DNA from: Phycomyces nitens
Taxonomy: Eukaryota; Mucoromycota; Mucoromycetes; Mucorales; Phycomycetaceae
Direction: 5' to 3'
NCBI GenBank assembly: GCA_022702545.1
Contig: JAHRBC010000003.1
Coordinates: 4,092,001 to 4,156,000, forward strand
DNA: 64,000 nt
The notes below the pieces were generated by a model that saw nothing but the letters and a program-made list of their open reading frames with translations, was not told the DNA's origin and did not search any database. Of the stretch, positions 23,183 through 33,191 are shown one piece after another. Numbering within the stretch: the stretch's first letter is position 1; every line of letters begins with the position of its first letter. The position numbers and the translations under genes were made by a program.

Positions 23183-24461
23183 TATATATCAGTTGTATAG
23201 AACTACTGATAAAAAGCTTTGGTAGATACTCCAATGACAACCGGATACACTTTAGGATCGTAGTATTGCTTTGGAGGAATACCACCAGCCGGCCGATTAA
23301 TAAGAGTTATGCTCAAATTGTTTGGGCGCGCTTTATTGCCTTGAATAATAACGTCTGTCTTATGCGTATAAAATGTCTCTAAGCGGGTGTATGGCATGTC
23401 AATAAACTGATAGTTATGTGTGGTAAGATTGTCATAAACTGATGCTTCAATAAAACTCAATATAGTCAACTTTCTATAATGGAATGACAGAGACCGAAGA
23501 AAGTCTGATGTAACTTTTAATGTTTCTATCTTGAATGACTCGAGTTCAAATCTCTTTGAATTGTAGAGTTCATCTTTAACTTTAATAGCAGAATGTTTGA
23601 GTGAAAGCAATTTCAAATGAAATCTGTACAGAGAATATTATCAATTTAAGCACACATGAAAGTGTTAATCTTTCGTTTGACCAAATTTTAAAAGGTTTCC
23701 TTTGTCTCTATCAAGTCAATTGGAATTGGATACGTATTTTCGCATTTGAGATAAAATGATTCAATGGTCTTTGAAATTTCTGTCAGAGAGATCTTTGCTA
23801 TATTTTTAGGAATATAACAGGGATTGTCAGGAGAATAAGCATTATACGGTACATGAATGCAAAGCGATACATGTTTTAACGGTACATTAAAATATTGATT
23901 ATAATCCAGAAAAGTCATTCTTCCCCAACGCGATCGAGATACCGACCATTTAATTTTGTTAGGCGCTGAAATGGAAAAGGCACTTGTTGTAATAATGATA
24001 TTCTATTTTTATTTTTCTCGGTGATTTTGGATAGGATATCTGTCATGCAAAAGTCAAGTGTGTATATATTGAGATATTTGTGATCGAAATAACATAGCCA
24101 TCGATGATCTATATTTCTGGAAAATATGGTTAAGCTTCCCATATTTGTGGCTAGTAGTACTTCTTTATACCTTCATGATTGGTATCACAAACCATCAAGA
24201 GATTTGTGTATAGCTTTCAATATCCAAAGTGTATTAGATGGGAGTGTATGCTTTCAAAGTCGTTTAATGTGAATGCAATTTTCTCTGAGTCGTAAAGACC
24301 ATCTACCAATTCTAGTAGTCTCAGGAGGAGTAAGCACAAGGTTATTTTAACAATTTCATTGCTAAAGTCGGGTATAGATAAGTAACTGTAAGAAATGTAG
24401 AGCTTTTCCGGTGATCTCCAAAAGTGCCAATCAGCCATGATTCCAAAGCTGATCGAACTTA

Positions 24462-26701
24462 TAGTGCAAGTCTCTATAAATGTCCCTTTTTTTCAAAAAT
24501 CATTTCAATATTTCATATTTAACCCGCTATATATTTTTATTATTTGCACAGTAAAGAGAATGACGAGCGAGTTTAAAGAGAAAATATGGCATTCTTTGAG
24601 AGTTTAATATGTATAGCTTTATTAAAAGCAAATATTTGATCATTTTTAGGAACTTTTTCTATGAGACAGATATACTCTTTAAGAATATTTTTTGCCTTTT
24701 GTATGCTGCATCTCCAGTTAAGTCTTCACTGTATGCTTCACTAAAACTCGAGGGTTTGTTATAAAAACGGTGCGACTTTGGTAATTCACCAGCTCTAACA
24801 AGGCATGAATCAGCATTAACCCTGAAAGAGTTGAAGGTGTAATCAGACTCTGTCTGGACTAGATCTTTGGATGCTCTACCAAATATGTACACCCGACTTC
24901 GGGTTCTCCAAGCCAAGTTTCTTCTTCGTGCGCTCACACTACCCTCGGACTCCTTGCTCAAAGCTGTTACCATGCAGCTGGGCATCACCAAAGCCAAACC
25001 GGAATGGGAAAAGCTTCGCCGTAGTGTACTTTGGAAACATGTCCGACATTTGAAAAAAGCCAACCCAGGCTGAAAGACCCATTGAAAGAAGCTTATATCC
25101 AATTACGTCAAAAAGAAATCGACAGACAGCTTGCAAGCAAGAATCCCCCGATTACCGTCGCTAGAGGTCTGTGCAAACCTGTTTGGGATCCGGTCTTACT
25201 ACTGCATTGCACTTGTTAGGAACGTCGTCGTCTGATCAAATGGCGTTTTGCTTGGCTCCCACCATCCTCATCTGTGGCCTGTAAATGTGGTGCTTTCAAA
25301 GGCAACCGGGCTCATATGCTGGTCTGCCCAGATACAACTGCGATGGTACAGCATCTTCAAAGACACTTGGACCCTCACCCGCCACAGGATGTCCATATCA
25401 TTGACCATGCTCTCAACTGCCTCCCCAGGTCCTACAAAACGCCTGGTACGTGGTGCGATTGGTGACCGTACTTACTTGTTTTGCTACGTGCTATTGATCA
25501 AACCACCTCTCAATATCTAATCCCTCCCGAACCACATCCTGGTCAAATCCTCAATGACCTTGCAACCACTTACCGCTCCACTAAACTCTCATCCAAACCA
25601 AAACCCACCCCTCGACGACAGAGAGAGCCTGTCCCTGGCGATCCTTTCCCTTGGCTTACGTCCGAAATCTCCACTGTCCCCCGTCAACCCCTCCCGTCTG
25701 CGTCCACCCGAAGCTGTGCTTAGTACGGTCAAGTTTTCTTGGTTCTGTTGTGCGATCAGATTCATAAATGGATTGTCCGAGTTTCTAAAGGGGATCCCTC
25801 TTTAGAGTTCTGATCCTTGCTGAAATCCGTTCTCAATCTTGGTGCTGCCAGTACCTAGTTACTTATTCTCGATTCTTGACGTCTCATTCTTTTTCTTTCT
25901 ATACATCATTATTTCGCATGTATTCTTACCAGCTGTATGATTTATTTTACTTTTTTAAAAGCCGTTTTCCCCCACTGGGGATTTTTTCCTTGCTCTCTTT
26001 TCCTTCTCGCTGACTTCCCTCTTTGTCATGCCGTGTCAAACACAAATACTTATTTCTTTTCGTTCTTATACCTTATTTATTTTTTCCCAGTATTTAGGGG
26101 TTTCTTTGTTATTATTTATTTATATATTTTCAATTATTCTTTTCGCTCTCATGTGTGGCCTATATGCCTACAGGCGCCAGGGCTTGACACACCCACAAAA
26201 ATAAAAAATAAATAGTCTAGCCTGACCACCCCTAATAGAGTCAAAAGTATGAGGGATTTAGAATAATAACTATATATAAGCCGCCATAATACTCTTTCTT
26301 TAATAATTTAACAAAACTCTATATTTTTGTTCTGTTTCAATTTTAATATTTTACAGTTTATTTTCTATTATAATAATTTTCAAAAATTGCAAAAAAAAAC
26401 TCACAAGTTTGAAGTTGTGGTATACACACCACAGTTGAGTGAAATACAAACTCCACAGCCGATCACCGGTTACTACTCACTAAGAACCCTGGCAAGTTAA
26501 CATCTCAGGAACAGTTACACACCAGACACACGTAAAATTCACACTGCTACAGTGATAACCAGCAATTACATGACGGGAACTCTAATTACAAGGGAATTTG
26601 AATAATAGTATATAAGCAATCATAATATTCTTTCTTCAATAAATAACACTCTCACAGTATTCTTATTTCCCTTAAAAAATACTAACAAACCATATACCAC
26701 A
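24462..26701 (+). repeat. left arm of the palindrome
   Basis: About 2.24 kb, inverted copy of 27625-29861. Matching stops at 26701, three bases before the end of the LTR-like repeat (TATACCACA here, TATACCTCA in the other arm). Differences seen against the other arm include five C versus four C near 25146 and five T versus six T near 25890. Confidence 0.9.
24841..25806 (+). pseudogene. LINE-like reverse-transcriptase C-terminal fragment (left arm)
   Basis: The plus strand encodes a typical end of a non-LTR retrotransposon ORF2: MYTRLRVLQAKFLLRALTLP, KLRRSVLWKHVRHLKKANPG, then after a frame change LKEAYIQLRQKEIDRQLASK, WRFAWLPPSSSVACKCG and a zinc-knuckle-like C-x-C...H-x4-C (CKCGAFKGNRAHMLVCPD). 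The catalytic YADD region is absent. There is a frame change near 25070 and an in-frame TAG at 25217. Downstream (25810-26215) lies a long T-rich untranslated tail. Confidence 0.75.
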
Positions 26702-26704
26702 ACA
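26416..26704 (+). repeat. LTR-like repeat, copy B (left arm)
   Basis: A 289-bp unit with LTR layout. It begins TGTGGTATA and ends TATACCACA (9-bp terminal inverted repeat, TG...CA), with a TATATAAGC promoter-like box (about 26611-26619) and AATAAA (26640-26645) before the end. It lies at the inner end of the left arm. No primer-binding site or gag/pol reading frame adjoins it, so assignment to an LTR retrotransposon rests on structure only. Confidence 0.6.
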
Positions 26705-26709
26705 AGATT

Positions 26710-27230
26710 TGACTTTTGCATTGGGCATCTTCCACTTGATAAACAAGCTCTCGGTTGTTTTCTTCATTCAATTTCCCGAAAAATGGAAAGGCTTCTTCCC
26801 GGCAAGTTCATATACGCTTGCTGTATAAGCATACCCTTGATCATCTTAAAGGACCTACGGCTCCTGCCCATATACATCACTAGAGCATAATAGATCCTCC
26901 ACTAAGCTGCATTCTTGGCTTTAAATAATCTGCTTCATAAACTCGGGGCTAAACACACGTGTTTCTACCTTTCGGAGAAAGCATAACTCTCGACTAATCG
27001 CTCCGGATGACACAATCCCATCTTTGATTAGCTTTATTGGAGTGATGAAAAATCTTAATCGCTTCATCTAATGTGCTTTTAATAGCCGTGGCTCGCATAC
27101 AAGTTGCTGTTTTGTTGAGACATGCCGTGATTCGAATGAGGAAAGCGCCTTTAAAAAAATTATGGTGCTGACTCTTTATTTTGTGAGGTTTAAATCAATT
27201 GTCCTTAATCTTGGTATGGGTCTGTACGAA
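26710..27230 (-). pseudogene. decayed Tc1/mariner transposase in the palindrome spacer
   Basis: The minus strand carries the order of a Tc1 transposase with many stops: KALSSFESRHVSTKQQLVCE, KDGIVSSG/NQRWDCVIRSD, SRVMLSPKGRNTCV, KPRMQLSGGSIML (GGGSxMVWGC block), CIWAGAVGPLRMIKGMLIQQ and SSGRCPMQKSN (normally QQDNAPCHTAK). It is the same family as the relic at 10960-11360 and differs from the element at 21832-23182. Confidence 0.7.
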
Positions 27231-27276
27231 TATTAAATCAAAGAAAGAAATATTTAGAGAATAAAACTATCTAAAA

Positions 27277-27363
27277 GTCTCTGTGAGATTCGAACTCACG
27301 GTATTCCAACCAAGGCCAGAAAACTGCCTGTCAAGTCAACCAAAGTCAACTATAGACCGAGAC
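27277..27363 (-). ncRNA. tRNA-like pol III unit, probably a tRNA pseudogene or SINE head
   Basis: On the minus strand a perfect T-arm is present (GTGAG, loop TTCGAAT, CTCAC at 27299-27283). It matches the pol III B box and is followed by GAGAC, which pairs with GTCTC at 27363-27359, and then by a TTTT terminator (27276-27273). Length is about 87 nt. The D-arm and anticodon arm do not fold cleanly (AGGCA/GGCCT with one mismatch, loop GTTTTCT), so I do not call an amino-acid identity. Confidence 0.45.
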
Positions 27364-27621
27364 AGGATGTTCAAAAGAACAACAAAATTCAAAAGACTGG
27401 GGCTATTCCTCACTGTTTAAGCAACAAAGGCTATATTCAGTTACGAGACCCCGCTTCCTTCATTTCATCTAAACGCAATTTTACATTCTCAGGATTAACA
27501 TTATCAAAGTGCTCTTGGTTATAACTACTAGAGTAGTATAACCAAAAGCGATGAATATAGTCTTGTAGCCCAGAGGACTACGGGCGAGAATTGAACATTG
27601 TTTCCAGCGTAAGATAATGGT

Positions 27622-27907
27622 TGAGGTATATGGTTTGTTAGTATTTTTTAAGGGAAATAAGAATACTGTGAGAGTGTTATTTATTGAAGAAAGAATATTA
27701 TGATTGCTTATATACTATTATTCAAATTCCCTTGTAATTAGAGTTCCCGTCATGTAATTGCTGGTTATCACTGTAGCAGTGTGAATTTTACGTGTGTCTG
27801 GTGTGTAACTGTTCCTGAGATGTTAACTTGCCAGGGTTCTTAGTGAGTAGTAACCGGTGATCGGCTGTGGAGTTTGTATTTCACTCAACTGTGGTGTGTA
27901 TACCACA
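27622..27907 (-). repeat. LTR-like repeat, copy C (right arm)
   Basis: Inverted partner of copy B, TGTGGTATA...TATACCTCA on the minus strand. Inside the spacer, directly following it in the same orientation, are about 180 bases ending in a 46-codon open frame (minus strand, stop at 27437; HRFWLYYSSSYNQEHFDNV) that could be the start of an internal region. I cannot name that peptide. Confidence 0.6.
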
Positions 27908-29861
27908 ACTTCAAACTTGTGAGTTTTTTTTTGCAATTTTTGAAAATTATTATAATAGAAAATAAACTGTAAAATATTAAAATTGAAACAGAACAAAAAT
28001 ATAGAGTTTTGTTAAATTATTAAAGAAAGAGTATTATGGCGGCTTATATATAGTTATTATTCTAAATCCCTCATACTTTTGACTCTATTAGGGGTGGTCA
28101 GGCTAGACTATTTATTTTTTATTTTTGTGGGTGTGTCAAGCCCTGGCGCCTGTAGGCATATAGGCCACACATGAGAGCGAAAAGAATAATTGAAAATATA
28201 TAAATAAATAATAACAAAGAAACCCCTAAATACTGGGAAAAAATAAATAAGGTATAAGAACGAAAAGAAATAAGTATTTGTGTTTGACACGGCATGACAA
28301 AGAGGGAAGTCAGCGAGAAGGAAAAGAGAGCAAGGAAAAAATCCCCAGTGGGGGAAAACGGCTTTTAAAAAAGTAAAATAAATCATACAGCTGGTAAGAA
28401 TACATGCGAAATAATGATGTATAGAAAGAAAAAAGAATGAGACGTCAAGAATCGAGAATAAGTAACTAGGTACTGGCAGCACCAAGATTGAGAACGGATT
28501 TCAGCAAGGATCAGAACTCTAAAGAGGGATCCCCTTTAGAAACTCGGACAATCCATTTATGAATCTGATCGCACAACAGAACCAAGAAAACTTGACCGTA
28601 CTAAGCACAGCTTCGGGTGGACGCAGACGGGAGGGGTTGACGGGGGACAGTGGAGATTTCGGACGTAAGCCAAGGGAAAGGATCGCCAGGGACAGGCTCT
28701 CTCTGTCGTCGAGGGGTGGGTTTTGGTTTGGATGAGAGTTTAGTGGAGCGGTAAGTGGTTGCAAGGTCATTGAGGATTTGACCAGGATGTGGTTCGGGAG
28801 GGATTAGATATTGAGAGGTGGTTTGATCAATAGCACGTAGCAAAACAAGTAAGTACGGTCACCAATCGCACCACGTACCAGGCGTTTTGTAGGACCTGGG
28901 GAGGCAGTTGAGAGCATGGTCAATGATATGGACATCCTGTGGCGGGTGAGGGTCCAAGTGTCTTTGAAGATGCTGTACCATCGCAGTTGTATCTGGGCAG
29001 ACCAGCATATGAGCCCGGTTGCCTTTGAAAGCACCACATTTACAGGCCACAGATGAGGATGGTGGGAGCCAAGCAAAACGCCATTTGATCAGACGACGAC
29101 GTTCCTAACAAGTGCAATGCAGTAGTAAGACCGGATCCCAAACAGGTTTGCACAGACCTCTAGCGACGGTAATCGGGGATTCTTGCTTGCAAGCTGTCTG
29201 TCGATTTCTTTTTGACGTAATTGGATATAAGCTTCTTTCAATGGGTCTTTCAGCCTGGGTTGGCTTTTTTCAAATGTCGGACATGTTTCCAAAGTACACT
29301 ACGGCGAAGCTTTTCCCATTCCGGTTTGGCTTTGGTGATGCCCAGCTGCATGGTAACAGCTTTGAGCAAGGAGTCCGAGGGTAGTGTGAGCGCACGAAGA
29401 AGAAACTTGGCTTGGAGAACCCGAAGTCGGGTGTACATATTTGGTAGAGCATCCAAAGATCTAGTCCAGACAGAGTCTGATTACACCTTCAACTCTTTCA
29501 GGGTTAATGCTGATTCATGCCTTGTTAGAGCTGGTGAATTACCAAAGTCGCACCGTTTTTATAACAAACCCTCGAGTTTTAGTGAAGCATACAGTGAAGA
29601 CTTAACTGGAGATGCAGCATACAAAAGGCAAAAAATATTCTTAAAGAGTATATCTGTCTCATAGAAAAAGTTCCTAAAAATGATCAAATATTTGCTTTTA
29701 ATAAAGCTATACATATTAAACTCTCAAAGAATGCCATATTTTCTCTTTAAACTCGCTCGTCATTCTCTTTACTGTGCAAATAATAAAAATATATAGCGGG
29801 TTAAATATGAAATATTGAAATGATTTTTGAAAAAAAGGGACATTTATAGAGACTTGCACTA
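27625..29861 (-). repeat. right arm of the palindrome
   Basis: Inverted, nearly identical partner of 24462-26701. It carries the same LINE remnant (minus strand) and the same LTR-like repeat, so the defects of the LINE copy predate the inverted duplication or have been shared by gene conversion. Confidence 0.9.
28517..29482 (-). pseudogene. LINE-like reverse-transcriptase C-terminal fragment (right arm)
   Basis: Mirror copy of the left-arm fragment, reading on the minus strand with the same MYTRLRVLQAKF..., LRQKEIDRQLASK and CKCGAFKGNRAHMLVC motifs. A one-base difference in a C run near 29173 puts the segment after ASKNP in a different frame from the left copy. Not functional. Confidence 0.75.
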
Positions 29862-30290
29862 TATTAGAGTATTAATCGAGATAAATATACTTTATGTCTG
29901 GAAAGGTATTTTGGAGTGTGTAGAGCTTCTCATCTGTTATATTCAAATAATGATATATACCTAGATATTGTGCAATGTGTCTAATTCTCTGGTAGCTGTG
30001 TTGCTTATCCTGGGGTGGAGTTACACAGCCATGTAAATATTTTCTGGACTCTATGATTAGGTCAGAATGAATTTAATCCTGAAAAGCTCATTTCCATGGT
30101 TTGGACACCAAAGAGCAAAACGGTTTGTTCCCGAGAGAAAGAAAATCGGCAAATATCCATAATCTCTTGAGGAAAGTCTGATAAAAGCATAATAAGATAA
30201 TGTTTTGAATATGGATAAACTGGAAAGAGAGAATTTGGTGCTTTTTATGGCTTCCAAGTAATTATGTTGGCAAAATATGCAAAAAAAAAT

Positions 30291-30310
30291 GCGCAGTATC
30301 TTATTGGCTC
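30291..30310 (-). promoter_or_regulatory. F-box family upstream motif, pseudogene copy
   Basis: Minus-strand GAGCCAATAAGATACTGCGC, 101 nt before the pseudogene ATG, a diverged copy of the motif seen before the intact paralogues. The nearer pyrimidine element (CTCTCTTTCCAG, about 30231-30242) is also kept. Confidence 0.5.
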
Positions 30311-30348
30311 GGGTATAATAAATATCAGAGTATTATTATTATAAAAGT

Positions 30349-30681
30349 ATGGCAGATAGAATCCATGTAACACTCGTTTCCCTTTTATATCTTATTAAAC
30401 CCACAAACATAATGTATAATAACGATGGTCGCTATGATTCTTGCTACTGTACTATGTGCAAAGATAATATCCAAGGCTTTAGCTATGTGTCAAGGAGAAC
30501 TGCTCAACATCATAGAAAAAAAGAAATGATACTTGAATCCCACAGATCTTTAATGAGTATATTATTTACATCAACAATTGTCCCGCTGTATATTAATATT
30601 TTTATACAAATCATAGACGCACAAAGGAATATAATAGAGCCTGGTGCTCAGCGTAAGAAATATTTACTTGAATATAACTAA
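30349..30681 (+). pseudogene. N-terminal fragment resembling a fungal CACTA/Plavaka transposon protein
   Basis: A 110-codon frame with a zinc-ligand-like start, CYCTMCKDNIQGFSYVSRRT followed by AQHHRKK. N-terminal CxC..C..H peptides of this style precede large CACTA/Plavaka-type transposase genes in Mucoromycota, from general recollection. No downstream transposase domain follows, so this is at most a fragment. Confidence in the family is low. Confidence 0.35.
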
Positions 30682-30929
30682 AGACTTATATAGCTCTTCC
30701 TGATACAGTACCCGACCCACCTACTGAATCTACAGCTTCACCAGGACAAGATCATACTATGGCTATATCACCTCCTCCAACAATTGCTCCAACTATCGCT
30801 CCTTCCGACGTCACAAAGTCTAATATTTTTGTAGCTTCAACCTCCAAACCAGTTCAGGTGCCTGTTATCCTTTTCTCCAATTTACCCAGATTGTCAGATC
30901 AAGTATTATGCGAAAGTACGACACAACAT

Positions 30930-31540
30930 TCGATTTTCTTCATACCTCCCACTACCTCACCACAGACCGAGGAGTTCTGAGCTGCTCTTCGTGTTAAAGT
31001 CCCCGAGGAATACTCTCTAGGAGTAACCTTTCCCACAAAGCCACCTTTTATTCATGAAATGCACATGAGCAACTCGTTTATATGCGCTAATATTTGCACC
31101 AAAGGCTTCCTTGTTGGGGACAGTATGTACTTCCCTTCTCAGGGCATCTCCAAAGGCACACAACTTCTGCGTATATACCTCACTCAACTCCCCTTCATTC
31201 CTCGCTCTGAATTCGAACAGACCATCAAGACAGCATTGTCTACATATGGTGTTGTCCGTAAAATTGGCTTGAACCTTCGCTTGGATTTTTTTGATGGAAC
31301 TGGTTTCACTTATATTTAACAACCCCCAAATTTCGACATCACCGACCAACCATTCAAAATATCCTATGGCGATGACCTGTATTTTTTGGGTACTTGGGAA
31401 CAGGTGGGTTCTCAGTCTACCTATTACAAGGCCACAGACCATATTATTGACAGCTGCACAGATCAACCCAAAGAGTCCCGGCTAGACTTCACTTGTGCCC
31501 AGGCAGGTCACTTGAGAAATACAGACCCCTTTTCTTAGTA
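30930..31540 (+). pseudogene. LINE ORF1 (gag-like) relic with two decayed CCHC knuckles
   Basis: The plus strand, after a stop near 30978, reads TYGVVRKIGLNLRLDFFDGT, GFTYI, LYFLGTWEQV, and then two zinc-knuckle outlines with lost cysteines: STYYKATDHIIDSC and FTCAQAGHLRNTDP (consensus C-x2-C-x4-H-x4-C). This order is that of ORF1 proteins of fungal LINE elements. The frame is interrupted by a stop near 31317. A Ser/Thr/Pro-rich open frame (30759-30980) just upstream probably belongs to the same relic. Confidence 0.5.
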
Positions 31541-31819
31541 CCAGACCGATGTCCAATCTTCAAAAGTATCAATACTACAATCTTGTTATTTTCTCCCTCT
31601 ATAATACTCTTGTAATTCGAATCTCACCATCTTATCAAATCAACAACAAGAAATGCGGCGGAAAACAAATGCAACTCTCAGATTGTCAAAAAGATCTGAT
31701 CATCACAGACGCTGCTCATTGTCTCATATAAACATTTTATCCAAAGCAGTCATACGCAGCGCAACAGCCAAACCAACCATATAATAGTTAAAAGGCATTG
31801 CATTTGCTAAAAAGCAAAA

Positions 31820-32810
31820 AGGATGCTCAAAGATCTTTAATGAGTGTGATTTACACCATCTTGACAATGAATTTAAAATGAATCATTATTACACTTTCAA
31901 ATTAACAACAACAATGAGAAACATAATAGACGATTACCTTTCCAATGCTACTACGACTATAGGCCATGTCATCCGTAGAATGGAAATGCCATCTTGTCGT
32001 ACTTTATTTAAGTCACAGATATTCAAAGTGGACAAATAAGCGATTAGACTTTGTTAATCACTCTAAAAAAAGCAAATAATGATAGGATAATATCTAGTGA
32101 TGAATATAGATTCATACCTTTTTTCAAAGATATAAACATTAAAATATAGCACTTTTTGTTGGAAAGGTTGAGGCAAGACTGTATTGTGCCAATGAAACAG
32201 GTTGGATGTGGTTGATCAATGGCTTGGGGTTGTTGGTGACTAAGAGGAGTTTGCTCTTTAAAGACTATTAGCAACACTTTGAACTACTACGCTTATAATA
32301 ACATATTGGAAATAAAAGTTATCTCTTTTTTGAATCCCTTGTAAAACTTTGTACCAAGGATTTCATATGCCAAAAAGGCAAGGTTGCTTTGTCAAAACTC
32401 AAAATTTGTTGAGGACTGGAAAAAGTGCCAAGGTGTCTCTGTAATAGAGTGGGAGCAAAATAGCCAAGAGCCTACTACTTTTGGAACATTATGAACACAT
32501 ATTGAGTGTATAGTAAAGGTAAGTTTATCAATATAAAAAAGTATTAAAGAAACCGTGAGCCGAAGCCTAAGAGTAGGTATGGCAGGGATATCTTCCCAAT
32601 GTTGAGATTTGAAAGTGGGGAGTTTTAGCCAATCTACGGCACTACCAGAGACTTTCTGGTGTCTTGTCCTCTGGCCCAAATGAAGGGGATAGGCTTTCTC
32701 CTCGCTGGTTTGTCTAACCAAAAGAAAGGTATCAAGGAACTGGGTACTATGATTCGCGAAGAGTAGTAGACGATACCTGTTAAATATGAGAGATATTTCA
32801 TGTCAATACA
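31820..32810 (+). pseudogene. decayed Tc1/mariner transposase, family Y copy 1
   Basis: The plus strand, across several frames, shows ECDLHHLDNEFKMNHYYTFK, LTTTMRN, TIGHVIRRMEMPS, FVNHSKKSK, DRIISSDEYRF, KQVGCG.SMAWGCW (GGGSxMVWGC block), NSQEPTTFGTL.THIEC (normally SPDLNPIEHLW) and IKELGTMIREE. An insertion of about 190 bp seems to separate the last two blocks. A second copy of the family lies at 35617-36400 on the other strand. Confidence 0.6.
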
Positions 32811-33191
32811 AAATCGTATAGATTAAATAAAGGTGGGTGGTGTGTCTACCAAACATTATAATTAGTCGATGAATGTTATTTTTAAAGAAAATATATTTTT
32901 AGCCATGCGTTTTTAGCCGTAACCTGTTAAACAAGAGTGAAAAAATACAGTAATCGAGTTAAAGAAGCCATTTTCTTGATTTGAGAAAGATTGAAATATC
33001 TCTACTACAGAAAAAAGCTTGTATCTCTTGCCACTGTTTTGATCCTAACCTTGACTCCTCAAAACCGTCTCCGAAATAAAGCCAAATGTTTTTAAGATAA
33101 TATAATCCACATAATCCTCATACAAATAACATGGCTTTTCTTTTATTCCTTCCTTTCAGGTCATTGTAATAACTCAGAGCTTATTCCAAGC
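32811..33191. other. AT-rich intergenic region
   Basis: Downstream flank of F-box paralogue B. No gene, repeat or RNA signal was recognised. Confidence 0.4.

Larger units (their letters stand above)
24462..29861. mobile_element. 5.4-kb palindromic element with 2.24-kb inverted arms and TA target duplication
   Basis: The outer ends read TAGTGCAAGTCTCTATAAAT on the left and the exact complement on the right. TA duplications sit at 24460-24461 and 29862-29863, and deleting the element rejoins the F-box pseudogene in register with intact paralogues (..CTTATTAG..). The arms (24462-26701 and 27625-29861) are almost identical; the differences I noticed are homopolymer length changes. Each arm runs, from outside in: a unique end of about 380 bp, a LINE 3' fragment, its 3' untranslated tail, and an LTR-like repeat. 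The 923-bp spacer (26702-27624) holds a dead Tc1 transposase, a tRNA-like unit and a short open frame. The TA site and inverted ends suggest movement by a Tc1/mariner-type transposase, probably supplied in trans. Confidence 0.85.
21754..30190 (-). pseudogene. F-box/LRR-like paralogue broken into three pieces
   Basis: One former F-box gene is spread over about 8.4 kb on the minus strand. The N-terminal part is 30190-29862 (ATG at 30190, MLLSDFPQEI, then frameshifts in the F-box). The middle is 24461-23183 (RWLCYFDHKYLNIYTLDF, LYNSKRF, CQFIDMPYTRL-like YQFIDMPYTRL, GGIPPKQYYDP). The C-terminal remnant is 21831-21754 (KFALNYKENK). A Tc1 element (21832-23182) separates the last two pieces and the palindromic element (24462-29861) separates the first two. 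Each insertion is flanked by TA duplications, and removing them restores collinearity with the intact paralogues. The extreme 3' end is missing, replaced by an LTR-like fragment. Extra frameshifts and stops exist, so the gene is dead. Confidence 0.85.

Noticed and set aside
27277..27363. A functional tRNA with a named anticodon
   Set aside because: Only the T-arm, part of the acceptor and the terminator are good; the D and anticodon arms do not fold properly.
24462..29861. The palindrome as a pure assembly artefact
   Set aside because: The spacer is unique, the arms differ at several homopolymers, and clean TA duplications restore the interrupted gene. Long reads are still the decisive test.
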